Shown here piece after piece: positions 45,314-53,908 of a stretch of DNA of 64,000 nucleotides. The notes beneath the pieces are model-generated. The model was given only the letters and a program-made list of their open reading frames with translations. It searched no databases and had not been told where the DNA came from. A program made the translations under genes and the position numbers. The stretch is from assembly GCA_025149125.1 (NCBI GenBank), contig CP102272.1:5208001-5272000 (forward strand), given 5' to 3'. The first letter of the stretch is position 1. Each line of letters begins with the position of its first letter. The stretch comes from [Clostridium] asparagiforme DSM 15981. Its GTDB lineage: Bacteria > Bacillota > Clostridia > Lachnospirales > Lachnospiraceae.

Positions 45314-45375
45314 AAAACGTTTTACAAAAACGATTATCATGGTATAATAGTATCAACTAAAACGTTTTCTGTCAA
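45314..45375. promoter_or_regulatory. Divergent lacI-type/nagA promoters with two operators
   Basis: AAAACGTTTT occurs at 45314-45323 (AGA..ACA context) and 45359-45368 (CTA..CTG context), 45 bp centre to centre. Plus-strand promoter: TTTACA 45321-45326, 16 bp, TATAAT 45343-45348, for nagA. Minus-strand promoter: TTGACA 45375-45370, 17 bp, TACTAT 45352-45347, for the regulator-TRAP operon. Operator 1 overlaps the plus -35 and operator 2 overlaps the minus spacer. Central CG palindromes are typical of LacI-family and CcpA sites. Confidence 0.8.
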
Positions 45376-45423
45376 TGCATTTTTAACGAATATGGCAATT
45401 TTTTATCACAAAAAGGAGGCATT

Positions 45424-46617
45424 ATGACCAAACTTCTGTTTTATAATGGTATAATCTTGTCGGAGCACGGAGAGATCAATGACGGGTATCTCACTGTCTC
45501 GGACGGTATCATTGAGCGCATCGGCAAGGGAACTCCGCCCCCTCTGGACGGCGGCTACCGCAAGGTTGATCTGAATCATCACATTTTGTCTCCTGGTTTT
45601 ATCGATACCCATACCCACGGCGCGGGGGGTGCAGACTTTATGGACGGTACCTTGGAGGCGTTTTTAATGGCCTGCCGCATGCACTTAAAGCACGGAACAA
45701 CTTCCATCATGCCGACCTCCATGTCCTGCTTTGACGATGAATTATTTCAACTGTTCGACTGTTTTGAACAGGCGAAACCGATACGTGAAAATATGCCTCA
45801 TCTGCTGGGGCTTCATCTGGAAGGGCCATATTTTTCCCCGGAACAAGCCGGCGCGCAGCCGGCTGAATGCATGACGGTACCATTTCCTCATCATTTTGAC
45901 AAGATCATCGACCGCAGCGGCGGGAATATCCGGCGGTGGTCCTCGGCTCCGGAAGTTCCCGGCGTGATCGAACTGGGGGATACTCTGATAAAGCTTGGCA
46001 TCCTGCCCTCCATCGCACACTCCGACGCGGATTATGATGTGGTAAGAAAAGCCTTTGACGCAGGCTATCGCCATCTGACTCATTTTTATTCCGGAATGTC
46101 CACGATTCACCGTAAAAACGGTTACCGGATTCTTGGAGTGGTTGAGAGCGGATATCTGCTGGACGACATGCATATTGAGATCATATGCGACGGGATCCAT
46201 TTACCTCCGGAGCTTCTGGAACTGATTTTCAAGCTCAAGGACCACGACCATATCACCCTGGTGACCGACAGCATGCGGGCTGCCGGTATGCCAGAAGGCC
46301 CAACGGTACTTGGAAGCCTGAAGTATAATTTTCAATGCGTGGCCGAGGACGGTGTGGCAAAGATGCCGGACCGCTCCTGTTTTGCGGGCAGCACCGCAAC
46401 CGCCGACCGGATGATCCGCGTTTTGGTAAAACAATTACATATGCCTCTATGGGACGCTGTCAAATTCATGACGCAAAATCCGGCGAAACTCTACCATATA
46501 TTCGACTGGACCGGAAGTCTTTCTGTTGGAAAAAATGCTGATTTGCTTGTGTTTGATTCGGATATCAACATCGAACAGGTTTATGTAAGCGGCGTACGGA
46601 TGGGACAGGATTCCTGA
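45424..46617 (+). CDS. nagA: N-acetylglucosamine-6-phosphate deacetylase
   Basis: 397 aa; AAAAAGGAGG precedes ATG 45424. Amidohydrolase motifs: GFIDTHTHGAGGADFMDG, GLHLEGPYFSPEQAGAQP (metal-binding Glu), IAHSDADYDVV, TDSMRAAGMPEGPTVLG (catalytic Asp). It removes acetate from GlcNAc-6-P, giving GlcN-6-P for the NagB-like enzymes encoded divergently. No kinase is in the window, so phosphorylation must be done elsewhere or during uptake. Confidence 0.95.
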   Translation: MTKLLFYNGIILSEHGEINDGYLTVSDGIIERIGKGTPPPLDGGYRKVDLNHHILSPGFIDTHTHGAGGADFMDGTLEAFLMACRMHLKHGTTSIMPTSMSCFDDELFQLFDCFEQAKPIRENMPHLLGLHLEGPYFSPEQAGAQPAECMTVPFPHHFDKIIDRSGGNIRRWSSAPEVPGVIELGDTLIKLGILPSIAHSDADYDVVRKAFDAGYRHLTHFYSGMSTIHRKNGYRILGVVESGYLLDDMHIEIICDGIHLPPELLELIFKLKDHDHITLVTDSMRAAGMPEGPTVLGSLKYNFQCVAEDGVAKMPDRSCFAGSTATADRMIRVLVKQLHMPLWDAVKFMTQNPAKLYHIFDWTGSLSVGKNADLLVFDSDINIEQVYVSGVRMGQDS

Positions 46618-46670
46618 AACCCCTCATACGCAGTACGGACTATTGGGACGGCCCTTCTCCCGTCCGGCCA

Positions 46671-48621
46671 ATCGAGTAGGAGGGAGTGATTAACTCCCGT
46701 CCTCTCACACCACCGTGCGTACCGTTCGGTACACGGCGGTTTCAATAGTTGACATGCACGGACTGATAGGCAGTAGCTAAATCATAAAAGCCACTGTTTA
46801 TCAGTCTTTCTTGTGTTAATGCTCTGTTGACCGCTCCCATTCCCGTTACATACCAGTATTTCCTGCGGCTGTTTGCCGCCTGATGTGCAAAATATTCAGG
46901 TATTCCGAGTTTTATAAGATTTCTTTTCCTTGTTTTGGGTAACTTCCATTGTTTCCATATGCACATTCGAATACGGTGATACAGCCATGAGTTTAGTTCG
47001 TCTATCCTGTTCTTCATATCCGCAATCCCATAATAATTCAGCCATCCACGCATGAATACTTTTATCTTTTCCAATGAAGGACGTATACTCTGACAAGACC
47101 TTCGGGAACTGAGCTCTTTCAGTTTTGTCTTCATCTTCTTCCATGACTTCCCATGAACCCGGACATATATGCCCTTCCCGTTCTTTCCCAATGTGAAGCC
47201 AAGAAACTTAAAATTTCGGATTGCAAACACACTTACTACACGACTTTTCTTTTGATTCACTTTCAGTTTCAGTGTTTTCTCCAGATATTTCGTGCTGGAT
47301 TCCAGTAATCTCTTTGCGGCTCTCTCACTTTTAGCTAACAGCACAATATCGTCTGCGTAGCGTACAAATGCCACTCCCCGCTTCTCAAACTCCTGGTCGA
47401 ACTCGTTCAGATAGATATTGGCCAGCAGGGGTGAGATGTTTCCGCCCTGCGGCGATCCTTCTTCGGTTTCCATGACTACACCGTTTTCCATGACACCACT
47501 CTTTAAGTATCTCTTAATCCACTGGATTACCCTTTCGTCCTTTACATTCCTTCGCAAGATATTCAGGAGCATTTCGTGGTTAAGTGTATCAAAGTATTTC
47601 GACAGGTCTAATGTCACTGCATGGGTATATCCCTGTTCTGCATACTCCTTCACTTTCAGAATGGCGGCTTTTGCGCTTATCCCCGGTCGATAGCCATAGC
47701 TGTTTTCCGAGAATAGCGGCTCATAGACCGGCATGAGCTGTTGTGTTATGGCTTGCTGGAAAATACGGTCTTTGACTGTTGGAATACCAAGCTTTCGTAT
47801 TCCACCGTCTGGTTTTGGGATTTCCACTCGTCTTACCGGGTCGGGAGTATATTTCCCCCTTTTAATTCTCCCGATAAGCTCTTTCTGGGTCTTCCGAAGG
47901 TAGGCTCCGGCTTCCTCCACGGTCATTCCATCGATTCCCGGTGCTCCCTTGTTTGCCTTTACTCTCTTGAACGCTCTGTTCAGGTTGTCCTTATCCAGTA
48001 TCTTCTCTAAGAGCTCCGGTTGTGCACTGTCCCGTTCCTTCCATATCCGACGGAAAGAACGGTGCGCTCTCACATACCCTTCACGTTCCGCGCTATCTCT
48101 TTGCGAGCAGCTTTCTCTGTTTTCTGCACCCAATGTTCTTTCCTCCTTTCCCGGTTGTACTAAGGACTCCTATTGATTCGGTCCTTTGCCTCTCGGCTAC
48201 TATGACCTCGGCTGACTTCTGTACGTTCAGCATTATCTCACGATAATGGTTATCCCTTTCAGGACATATCGTACAGACCTCCCCGGGGTGCAAAGCATCC
48301 AGTGGATGCTTGTTCTGCACGGACCGAAGCGGAGCGAAGACACACACGTTTCTTTCTCTCCATCTATCTGCCACATTTACCATACATGATTCCGTGTAGT
48401 TATTGGGCTTCAACTTGTGATGCAGTCTTACCCTCATGCATAGCCTGATGTGATTTCTGTTCGTCAGACCAGAGATTTGCCCATGGGTTAGTATGTTCCC
48501 CATATCCGGCTTCCTTCAGATTCCACCTCACGATGGACACCCTTGCCTTCGGCTATATCCTTCCCACTACCGGGCGGATTCCGGACTTGCACCGGTTAGA
48601 AACGTGCGCCGCCGGGCACAC
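46671..48621 (-). mobile_element. Group II intron, class C-like, inserted past the ptsH terminator
   Basis: The 5' end GTGTGCCCGGC starts at 48621 (GUGYG consensus) and is followed by domain I sequence such as GGTGCAAGTCCGG. Domain V (46740-46709) has ACCGCCGTG / CACGGTGGT outer strands with a CGC triad, a GAAC-capped inner stem and a CG bulge. Domain VI (about 46705-46671) has GGGAGT/ACTCCC with an unpaired A for branching, and the intron ends near CTACTCGAT. The insertion lies three bases after the T-tract of a terminator hairpin, the class C target preference. About 1.95 kb; the ORF is intact. Confidence 0.9.
46742..48133 (-). CDS. ltrA: Group II intron reverse transcriptase/maturase
   Basis: 463 aa from TTG 48133, 8 nt after AAAGGAGG. 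RT motifs: PDGGIRKLGIPTVKDRIFQQ, SENSYGYRPGISAKAAI, catalytic VRYADDIVLL, EGSPQGGNISPLLANIYL. The maturase (X) domain is at ~330-440 (FMRGWLNYYGIADMKNRI). It ends after HVNY with no HNH endonuclease domain, as in class C and related introns. It splices its RNA and copies it into new sites. The frame is uninterrupted, so the element may be active. Confidence 0.96.
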   Translation of the reverse strand: MGAENRESCSQRDSAEREGYVRAHRSFRRIWKERDSAQPELLEKILDKDNLNRAFKRVKANKGAPGIDGMTVEEAGAYLRKTQKELIGRIKRGKYTPDPVRRVEIPKPDGGIRKLGIPTVKDRIFQQAITQQLMPVYEPLFSENSYGYRPGISAKAAILKVKEYAEQGYTHAVTLDLSKYFDTLNHEMLLNILRRNVKDERVIQWIKRYLKSGVMENGVVMETEEGSPQGGNISPLLANIYLNEFDQEFEKRGVAFVRYADDIVLLAKSERAAKRLLESSTKYLEKTLKLKVNQKKSRVVSVFAIRNFKFLGFTLGKNGKGIYVRVHGKSWKKMKTKLKELSSRRSCQSIRPSLEKIKVFMRGWLNYYGIADMKNRIDELNSWLYHRIRMCIWKQWKLPKTRKRNLIKLGIPEYFAHQAANSRRKYWYVTGMGAVNRALTQERLINSGFYDLATAYQSVHVNY

Positions 48622-48623
48622 AT

Positions 48624-48686
48624 CAAAAAAGGACATCGTCCCACGCTCTGCCGCCTCGGCAGAGCACAGGGCAAATGTCCTTTTTT
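48624..48686 (-). terminator. Terminator of the cel/ptsH operon
   Basis: Minus strand AAAAAAGGACAT pairs with ATGTCCTTTTTT at the base, with inner stem GCTCTGCC / GGCAGAGC. It lies ~35 nt past the ptsH stop. The T-run ends at 48625 and the group II intron begins at 48621. Confidence 0.9.
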
Positions 48687-48721
48687 CGCTTTTATAACAA
48701 CTCGCGGCTTATGCCGCTCCC

Positions 48722-48979
48722 CTACAAATTCTCCCTCACAAACCCTTCCATCCCCGCAATGGCTTCCTCCTCGTCCTCCCCCTGTGCCGTCACGACGATC
48801 ACGTCGTTCTGGTTCACGTTCAGGGCAAGGACGGACATCAGGCTCTTGGGGTTGGCGGTTTTTTCGCCCTTTTGGATGGTGATTTCCGACCGGTAGGCGC
48901 GGGCGGTCTGGATCAGCAGGCCGGCGGGCCTGGCATGAAGCCCGATCAGCGATTTTACCGTATATTGAAAGCGTTTCAC
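48722..48979 (-). CDS. Phosphocarrier protein HPr
   Basis: 85 aa. His15 in GLHARPAGLL is the EI-dependent phosphorylation site. Ser46 in NPKSLMSVLAL is the HPr kinase site. Length and fold match PtsH. It is the last gene of a cellobiose-type PTS operon, 27 nt after the GH1 gene, without ptsI. It may be a dedicated second HPr rather than the housekeeping copy. Confidence 0.93.
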   Translation of the reverse strand: MKRFQYTVKSLIGLHARPAGLLIQTARAYRSEITIQKGEKTANPKSLMSVLALNVNQNDVIVVTAQGEDEEEAIAGMEGFVRENL

Positions 48980-49006
48980 GAAATGCCTCCTTTTCCGTTT
49001 TACCGC

Positions 49007-50443
49007 CTAGCTCAAATCCTCTCCATTGGACGCGATCACTTTCTGCATCCAGGCATAGCTGTCTTTCTTAATGCGCTTGCCGGTGCCTTTTCCGTAGTCG
49101 TCCAGGTCCACGTAGATAAAGCCGTAGCGCTTGCTCATCTCGCTGGAGGAGCAGGAAATGATGTCGATGGGACCCCAGGCGTAGTAGCCTCTCACGTCCA
49201 CGCCGTCCCGGATGGCCTCCTTCATCTGCCTGATGTGCTCCCGGTAGTAGTCCACGCGGTAATCGTCGTGGACCTGGCCGTCCTCCAGCTTGTCGTAATA
49301 GCCCACGCCGTTCTCCGTGACATAAATCGGCTTCTGGTAGCGGTCGTAGAATTCGTTGAGCAGAATCCGGAAGCCCACGGGATCGATGGTCCAGCCCCAG
49401 GGATTGGCGGGCAGCTCCTTGTTGCGGTACACATCGTTGCCCTTCTCATAGCTCTCCTGGGAGCAGACCTGGGTGTAATAGTAGGAGAAGGAGAAGAAAT
49501 CGGCGGTATTTTTGAAGTCCTCCTCGTCCTGCTCCCCGAACTCCACGTGGATGCCCTGATCCTCAAAGAAGCGGAAGGCGTAGCCCGGATATTTTCCACG
49601 CAGAAGCACGTCGGCGAAAAAGTATTCCATCTGGTTGTGCTTTAAGGTCGCCAGCATATCCTCGGGCTTGCAGCTGGCGGGGTAGTCCGGCCCGCCGCAA
49701 AGCATCATGCCGATCTGCATCTCCGGGTGGTGCTCGTGGGCGTATTGGGTGGCTCTGGCGCAGGCCACCATCTCATTGTGCACGGCCTGGTATTTGGCGG
49801 ACCGCAGGTCCTCCACCACGTCCTCGGCCACGCCCAGGTGGTTGAAGGACTCATGGCCGATCAGGTTGATCTGATTCACCAGAATCCAGTATTTCACCTT
49901 TCCTGCGTAGCGGTCAAATACAGTATTGCAGTATTTCACAAAAAAGTCAATGACCTCTCTGGAATACCAGCCCTTGTAGCTCAGGGTCAGGTTCAGGGGC
50001 ATCTCGTAGTGGGACACCGTGATCATGGGCTCCATCCCGTTTTTCAGAATCTCGTCAAAGAGGTCGTCGTAGAATTTAAGCCCGGCCTCGTTGGGCTCTT
50101 TGTCGTCGCCGTTTGGGAAGATTCTGGACCAGTTGATGGAGGTGCGGAAGGTCTTAAGTCCCAGGCCCGCCAGCAGCTTCAAATCTTCTTTGTAAGTGTG
50201 GTAGAAATCGATTCCGTGGCGCTTGGGGAACACCTTTTCCTTGCTGTCCACAGCCTCTTTTATGTAGGCGCGGTTCAACTCTTCATTGCCTTTTTTCTCA
50301 ATGGCGATGTCGTCGCGGAACTCGTTGATGTCCGCAATGCACAGCCCCTTTCCATCTTCGTCCCACGCGCCCTCAAGCTGGTTGGCCGCAACTGCGCCGC
50401 CCCACATAAAGTTCTCGGGAAATCCCGCCGGTACTCTGCTCAT
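49007..50443 (-). CDS. GH1 6-phospho-beta-glucosidase with Gln at the acid/base position
   Basis: 478 aa. The fold is clear: FPENFMWGGAVAANQLEGAW, TFRTSINWSRIFP, ITVSHYEMPL, the nucleophile Glu377 in IYVTENGVGYYDK, and the 6-phosphate site SEMSKRYGFIYVD. The acid/base motif, normally TFNEIN in BglA-like enzymes, reads LVNQIN here; codon CAG (49873-49871) makes Gln191 instead of Glu. Plant myrosinases (thioglucosidases) have the same Glu-to-Gln change. It may cleave phosphorylated thioglucosides, use an external base, or be slow on O-glucosides. Located between the fusion lipoprotein and HPr genes. Confidence 0.9.
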   Translation of the reverse strand: MSRVPAGFPENFMWGGAVAANQLEGAWDEDGKGLCIADINEFRDDIAIEKKGNEELNRAYIKEAVDSKEKVFPKRHGIDFYHTYKEDLKLLAGLGLKTFRTSINWSRIFPNGDDKEPNEAGLKFYDDLFDEILKNGMEPMITVSHYEMPLNLTLSYKGWYSREVIDFFVKYCNTVFDRYAGKVKYWILVNQINLIGHESFNHLGVAEDVVEDLRSAKYQAVHNEMVACARATQYAHEHHPEMQIGMMLCGGPDYPASCKPEDMLATLKHNQMEYFFADVLLRGKYPGYAFRFFEDQGIHVEFGEQDEEDFKNTADFFSFSYYYTQVCSQESYEKGNDVYRNKELPANPWGWTIDPVGFRILLNEFYDRYQKPIYVTENGVGYYDKLEDGQVHDDYRVDYYREHIRQMKEAIRDGVDVRGYYAWGPIDIISCSSSEMSKRYGFIYVDLDDYGKGTGKRIKKDSYAWMQKVIASNGEDLS

Positions 50444-50461
50444 ATGCCATGCCTCCTGTTT

Positions 50462-52198
50462 TTAATTTAAATTGTCATCAAAGAAATTTACCGTCGCGTC
50501 GACCACCACTTTTACGACCTCCTGGTCGCCCTCGTATCCGCCCAGGCCATGACCGGCGCGGGGAATGTTGAGATTGGCGGTGATGCTGGTGTTCGCTGCA
50601 GTTTCCAATACCTGGTCCGTGATGGATTTTACCACCGTGTCGTCAATTCCGCCGGTCACCACCAGCAGATTCCCGGTGTAGGCGGCCAGCTGCTCCAAGG
50701 GCTTACCCTCCTTTAATTCCTGAAGGTACTCCGCTCCCACCTCAATGTCCTCGTCCCAGATGTGGATCACGCCCTTGCCGTCGGTCTGTGACTTTTTCAG
50801 CTGCTCTTCCATTTCCGCGGCCGTGCCCATGGCGGAAGCGGCGTCGAAACCGTTGGAAGCCGCGGGAGCCCACAGCACTGCGGTGTGGAACGCCTCCTTG
50901 TCCAGATAGAGGGAGGCCAAACGTCCGCCCATGCTGTATCCCAGGATTCCCAGACGGCTCTCGTCCACCTTGACCGCCTCCCGGGCGTAAGCCAGGGCCG
51001 CGTCCAGATCGTCGCTCATGTTCTTAAAGTTGTATTCCAGAAAGCTCTCCGTGCTCTCATTGCAGCCTGGGAAATCGATTCGCATGGAAGCGATGCCCCG
51101 CTCTGCCAGGCCGTCGGCCACCGCCGTAAACTCGCCGCTCTCGTCCCTGCTGCCCATGAAGCCGTGGGCAAACAGCACCAGCGGGCAGCCGTTTTCGCCG
51201 ATGGTCTCAGGCACCGTGAAAGTGGCGTGGATCTCTGTGCCCCTTGCGGATGGGATCAGAATCTCGCCTGTGGCGAGGGCCTCTTTCCCGGTCTCCTCCG
51301 GCTCGGCCGCGGCCGTTTTTGCGGCCTCGGCTTCCTGTTTCTTCTCTTCCTCTGTCTTTCCGGCTTCCAGATAACTGGTGTCGCCGCAGGTTTCCAGAGT
51401 GTAGACGCCGTCCTTGTAGGTCAGAACGGACACGCTGCAGTTGCTGATATCCTCGCCCTTGTACTGCCCGGGTACCACCAGCTCTAAAATAGTGGGGATC
51501 TCGCTTCCGCTGGACACCACCAGCGCGTTGCCGCCGCCTGCCTCCTGGGTGACCTTTACAATCTCATCCATGGCCTCGATGGTCCGCTTGGTGATCTGGT
51601 CGTAGGTCTCTGCCTGTTTTAACGCGTCGTTGGCCGCGATGGCGTTGGCAATGTCCTCGTCGGTCATCTGCTTAAGCAGCTCCCCGTACTGGGACCACTC
51701 GGCGTCAAATTTCAGCCCGTGAGCCTCAAAGATGGGATCCCACATCTCCGCGTTCATTTTGCCCTCGTAGCCGCCGTAAAACCACTCCCGCAGCCCGATG
51801 ACCTCCCGAAGCTCCGGCGCCGGTCCCGCGTTCTGGGCCAGGATGCGCAAGGCGGTCTCCCGCTGGCGCCCCAGGTCGCTGCTGAAAGCGGAAACAAACC
51901 TGATATCCTTCATCCCACGGCCCACGGCGTCCGCCTGGCTCTCCCCTTTTTCCGTCAGCGGGCTGTCGATCCAGCCCTGCACCTGGTCCGTGGTGTTTAA
52001 GAATGTCTTTCCATGGCGCACAAGATAGAGGGTGATAGCGCCGTCCCCCTCGGAGGCCTTTTCGGCCTCCGCTCCGCCTGTCTCCCCGGCAGCTTCGGTG
52101 GGATCGGCGGCCCCCTGGGGCGCGCCCGTCTGTGTCCCGCATGCGGTCAGTGTCCCCGCCACCGCACATGCCAACAGCATTTTATATAATTTCCTCAT
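50462..52198 (-). CDS. Lipoprotein: histidine-phosphatase domain fused to alpha/beta hydrolase
   Basis: 578 aa from ATG 52198, with AAGGGGAG upstream; an extended frame lacks support. Lipobox LTACGT. The first domain (~50-280) has the phosphoglycerate-mutase-like LYLVRHGKTFLNTTDQVQGW, with catalytic His in RHG, but the second catalytic His, usually VSHG, is Ser (VVSSGSEIPTIL). The second domain (~310-575) is an alpha/beta hydrolase with GYSMGGRLASLYL nucleophile Ser, GGIDDTVV Asp and AGHGLGGYEG His. The operon order suggests an outside esterase acting on acylated or feruloylated sugars before PTS uptake. The phosphatase half may be inactive or a binding module. Confidence 0.88.
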   Translation of the reverse strand: MRKLYKMLLACAVAGTLTACGTQTGAPQGAADPTEAAGETGGAEAEKASEGDGAITLYLVRHGKTFLNTTDQVQGWIDSPLTEKGESQADAVGRGMKDIRFVSAFSSDLGRQRETALRILAQNAGPAPELREVIGLREWFYGGYEGKMNAEMWDPIFEAHGLKFDAEWSQYGELLKQMTDEDIANAIAANDALKQAETYDQITKRTIEAMDEIVKVTQEAGGGNALVVSSGSEIPTILELVVPGQYKGEDISNCSVSVLTYKDGVYTLETCGDTSYLEAGKTEEEKKQEAEAAKTAAAEPEETGKEALATGEILIPSARGTEIHATFTVPETIGENGCPLVLFAHGFMGSRDESGEFTAVADGLAERGIASMRIDFPGCNESTESFLEYNFKNMSDDLDAALAYAREAVKVDESRLGILGYSMGGRLASLYLDKEAFHTAVLWAPAASNGFDAASAMGTAAEMEEQLKKSQTDGKGVIHIWDEDIEVGAEYLQELKEGKPLEQLAAYTGNLLVVTGGIDDTVVKSITDQVLETAANTSITANLNIPRAGHGLGGYEGDQEVVKVVVDATVNFFDDNLN

Positions 52199-52238
52199 AT
52201 GAAAACTCCCCTTTTTACATTCTCGTATTTTTATAAAT

Positions 52239-52592
52239 TTAGCGGTTTTCCAGCGCCTCAAAGCGCTTCTCCCAGCTCTCAAAGATCTTCAACATCTGCT
52301 TGGCAATGTTGATCTCGCTGTAAATGGTCATCAGCGTGTCCTGTGCATGGGCAAAGAGCAGAGTGTACTCCTGTTTCTCGCCCCGGGTCTCCCCCTGGAT
52401 CGCATCCGTCTGCACCCGGTGGGCCTCGGTGATCTTTTTGCTGGCCTCTTTCATTTTCTCGTTTGCCAGCGCAAAATTCTGCTCCGCAATGGCGTTTAAG
52501 GCGTCCCTGCACAGCAGCCGGGCATCCCCGGCGCTGATGATAATGGACATGGCCGCAGTCAATGTTTTCTCGTCAATCATCTGGTTTTCCAT
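52239..52592 (-). CDS. PTS EIIA, lactose/cellobiose type
   Basis: 117 aa. His82 in LLFAHAQDTLMT is the phosphorylation site of the LacF/CelC family, whose usual motif is HAQDHLM; the following His is Thr here. The three-helix pattern (MSIIISAGDARLLCRDALNA, NEKMKEASKKITEAHRVQTD) fits. It passes phosphate to the EIIB encoded at 53909. Confidence 0.93.
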   Translation of the reverse strand: MENQMIDEKTLTAAMSIIISAGDARLLCRDALNAIAEQNFALANEKMKEASKKITEAHRVQTDAIQGETRGEKQEYTLLFAHAQDTLMTIYSEINIAKQMLKIFESWEKRFEALENR

Positions 52593-52624
52593 TCTTGTAC
52601 CTCCTGATCAAATTGAATATGTCG

Positions 52625-53874
52625 TCAACCCTTCGCCTGCTCGTTCTCGATTTCCTGCTTCTCATAGGTCTTGAAGAACGGATACCAGATCACGGTTCCG
52701 ATCACCGCGCAGAGAAGCATGAGCAGAATCCCCTTGATGCTCTGTGTGGTCAGCCAGGTGCTGATCGGGAACGGGCAGTACCACATGTCGAACACGATGG
52801 TGGGAATGGGCGCAAAGGGAATCACCTTCGTGAATACCCAGATTACCAGCGGCAGCACGATGCTGGTGAGCCACATGGGAATCATCATGATCGGGTTCCA
52901 GGCCACGCAGCCGAACACAACCGGCTCATTGATATTGAATACGGCGGGCACCAGGCAGGCGCGGCCCAGGGCTTTTAATTTGGCGCTCTTGGAGATGGCC
53001 AGCATGATAACCAACGGGAAGGTGCACCCAATACCGCCGATCCACATATAAGCGGAGTAAACGGTGGGGTCCGTTACCAGGTTCAGGGTTTCGGGCGTCG
53101 CGGTTCCAGCCGCAACCATGGCGATGTTGGCCGTGATGCCGATCATAAACGCGGGTTTTGTCACAGGTGTGAGAACCCAGCTGGAAATACCCATTGAATA
53201 CAAAAAGCAGGCCAGGAAGGAAGAAAGCACAAACCCGAAGGGCGTCTGGATAATGGCCGCCACCGGCATGAAGATTCCCTGGATGATGTTGTAAATGTCC
53301 AGTCCCAGGATATCCACCAGCACCCACACCACGATGATCACAATGCCGATGGGAAGCAGGGAGTCGAACCAGGCGCGCACGAAATCCGGGATTACGGAAT
53401 CCTCTTTAAAGAAGGAGAACTTGCCGAACAGCCCTACGATATACCCGGAAAAAATACCGGCGATAATGGCGATGAACATCCCCCCGCTCCCAGAGAATCG
53501 TGGGAAAAGCCGATAGCGCCGTCCGCCACCACCTGAGGCGTAATGATCATTAAAAATGTGACAATACCGGTGAGTCCGGCGATAATCCGCTGTTTCCGCA
53601 GGCGTTTCTTTTCCATCAGGTTAAAGGGAATCAAAAACGCCACAAACAGGGAAAGCATTCCCATGGTCCACCCGAAGGGCGTCCAGAAGTTGGGCCACCA
53701 GGCCCAGCCGAACACGTCGCCCGGAATGGTCAGGCAGCAGAAGATGGAACCCAGCAGGATAAACGGAAGCACCTGCATAATGGAATCCTTCAGCGTGACC
53801 ACCCACACGTTGCGGTTCACCACGTTCATTTTCGGAGCAAAATCATTCTCCAGCCAGCTAATTAATTTCTTCAT
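52625..53874 (-). pseudogene. PTS EIIC, cellobiose type, split by a frameshift in a G run
   Basis: Two frames together make a near full-length CelB of ~416 aa. The first part (53874-53434) encodes the N-terminus to IGFSHDSLGAGG, then shifts out of frame. The second (from ATG 53479, MFIAIIAGIFSGYIVGLFGK) continues the EIIC helices to the stop at 52625. The break is at GCGGGGGGATG on the minus strand (53485-53480, six G); seven would restore the family sequence. It could be real inactivation, slippage-based phase variation, ribosomal shifting or an assembly error. Without repair the PTS lacks a membrane channel. Confidence 0.85.
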
Positions 53875-53908
53875 TATTAAAACTCCCCCTTATCCCGTTT
53901 ATAAACGT

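Noticed and set aside
46896..47144. Second small protein inside the intron ORF
   Set aside because: It is a frame within the maturase gene with no ribosome site or family features.
52199..52282. N-terminal extension of the fusion lipoprotein
   Set aside because: The extension is basic and low in similarity, has no ribosome site, and would place the lipoprotein signal internally.
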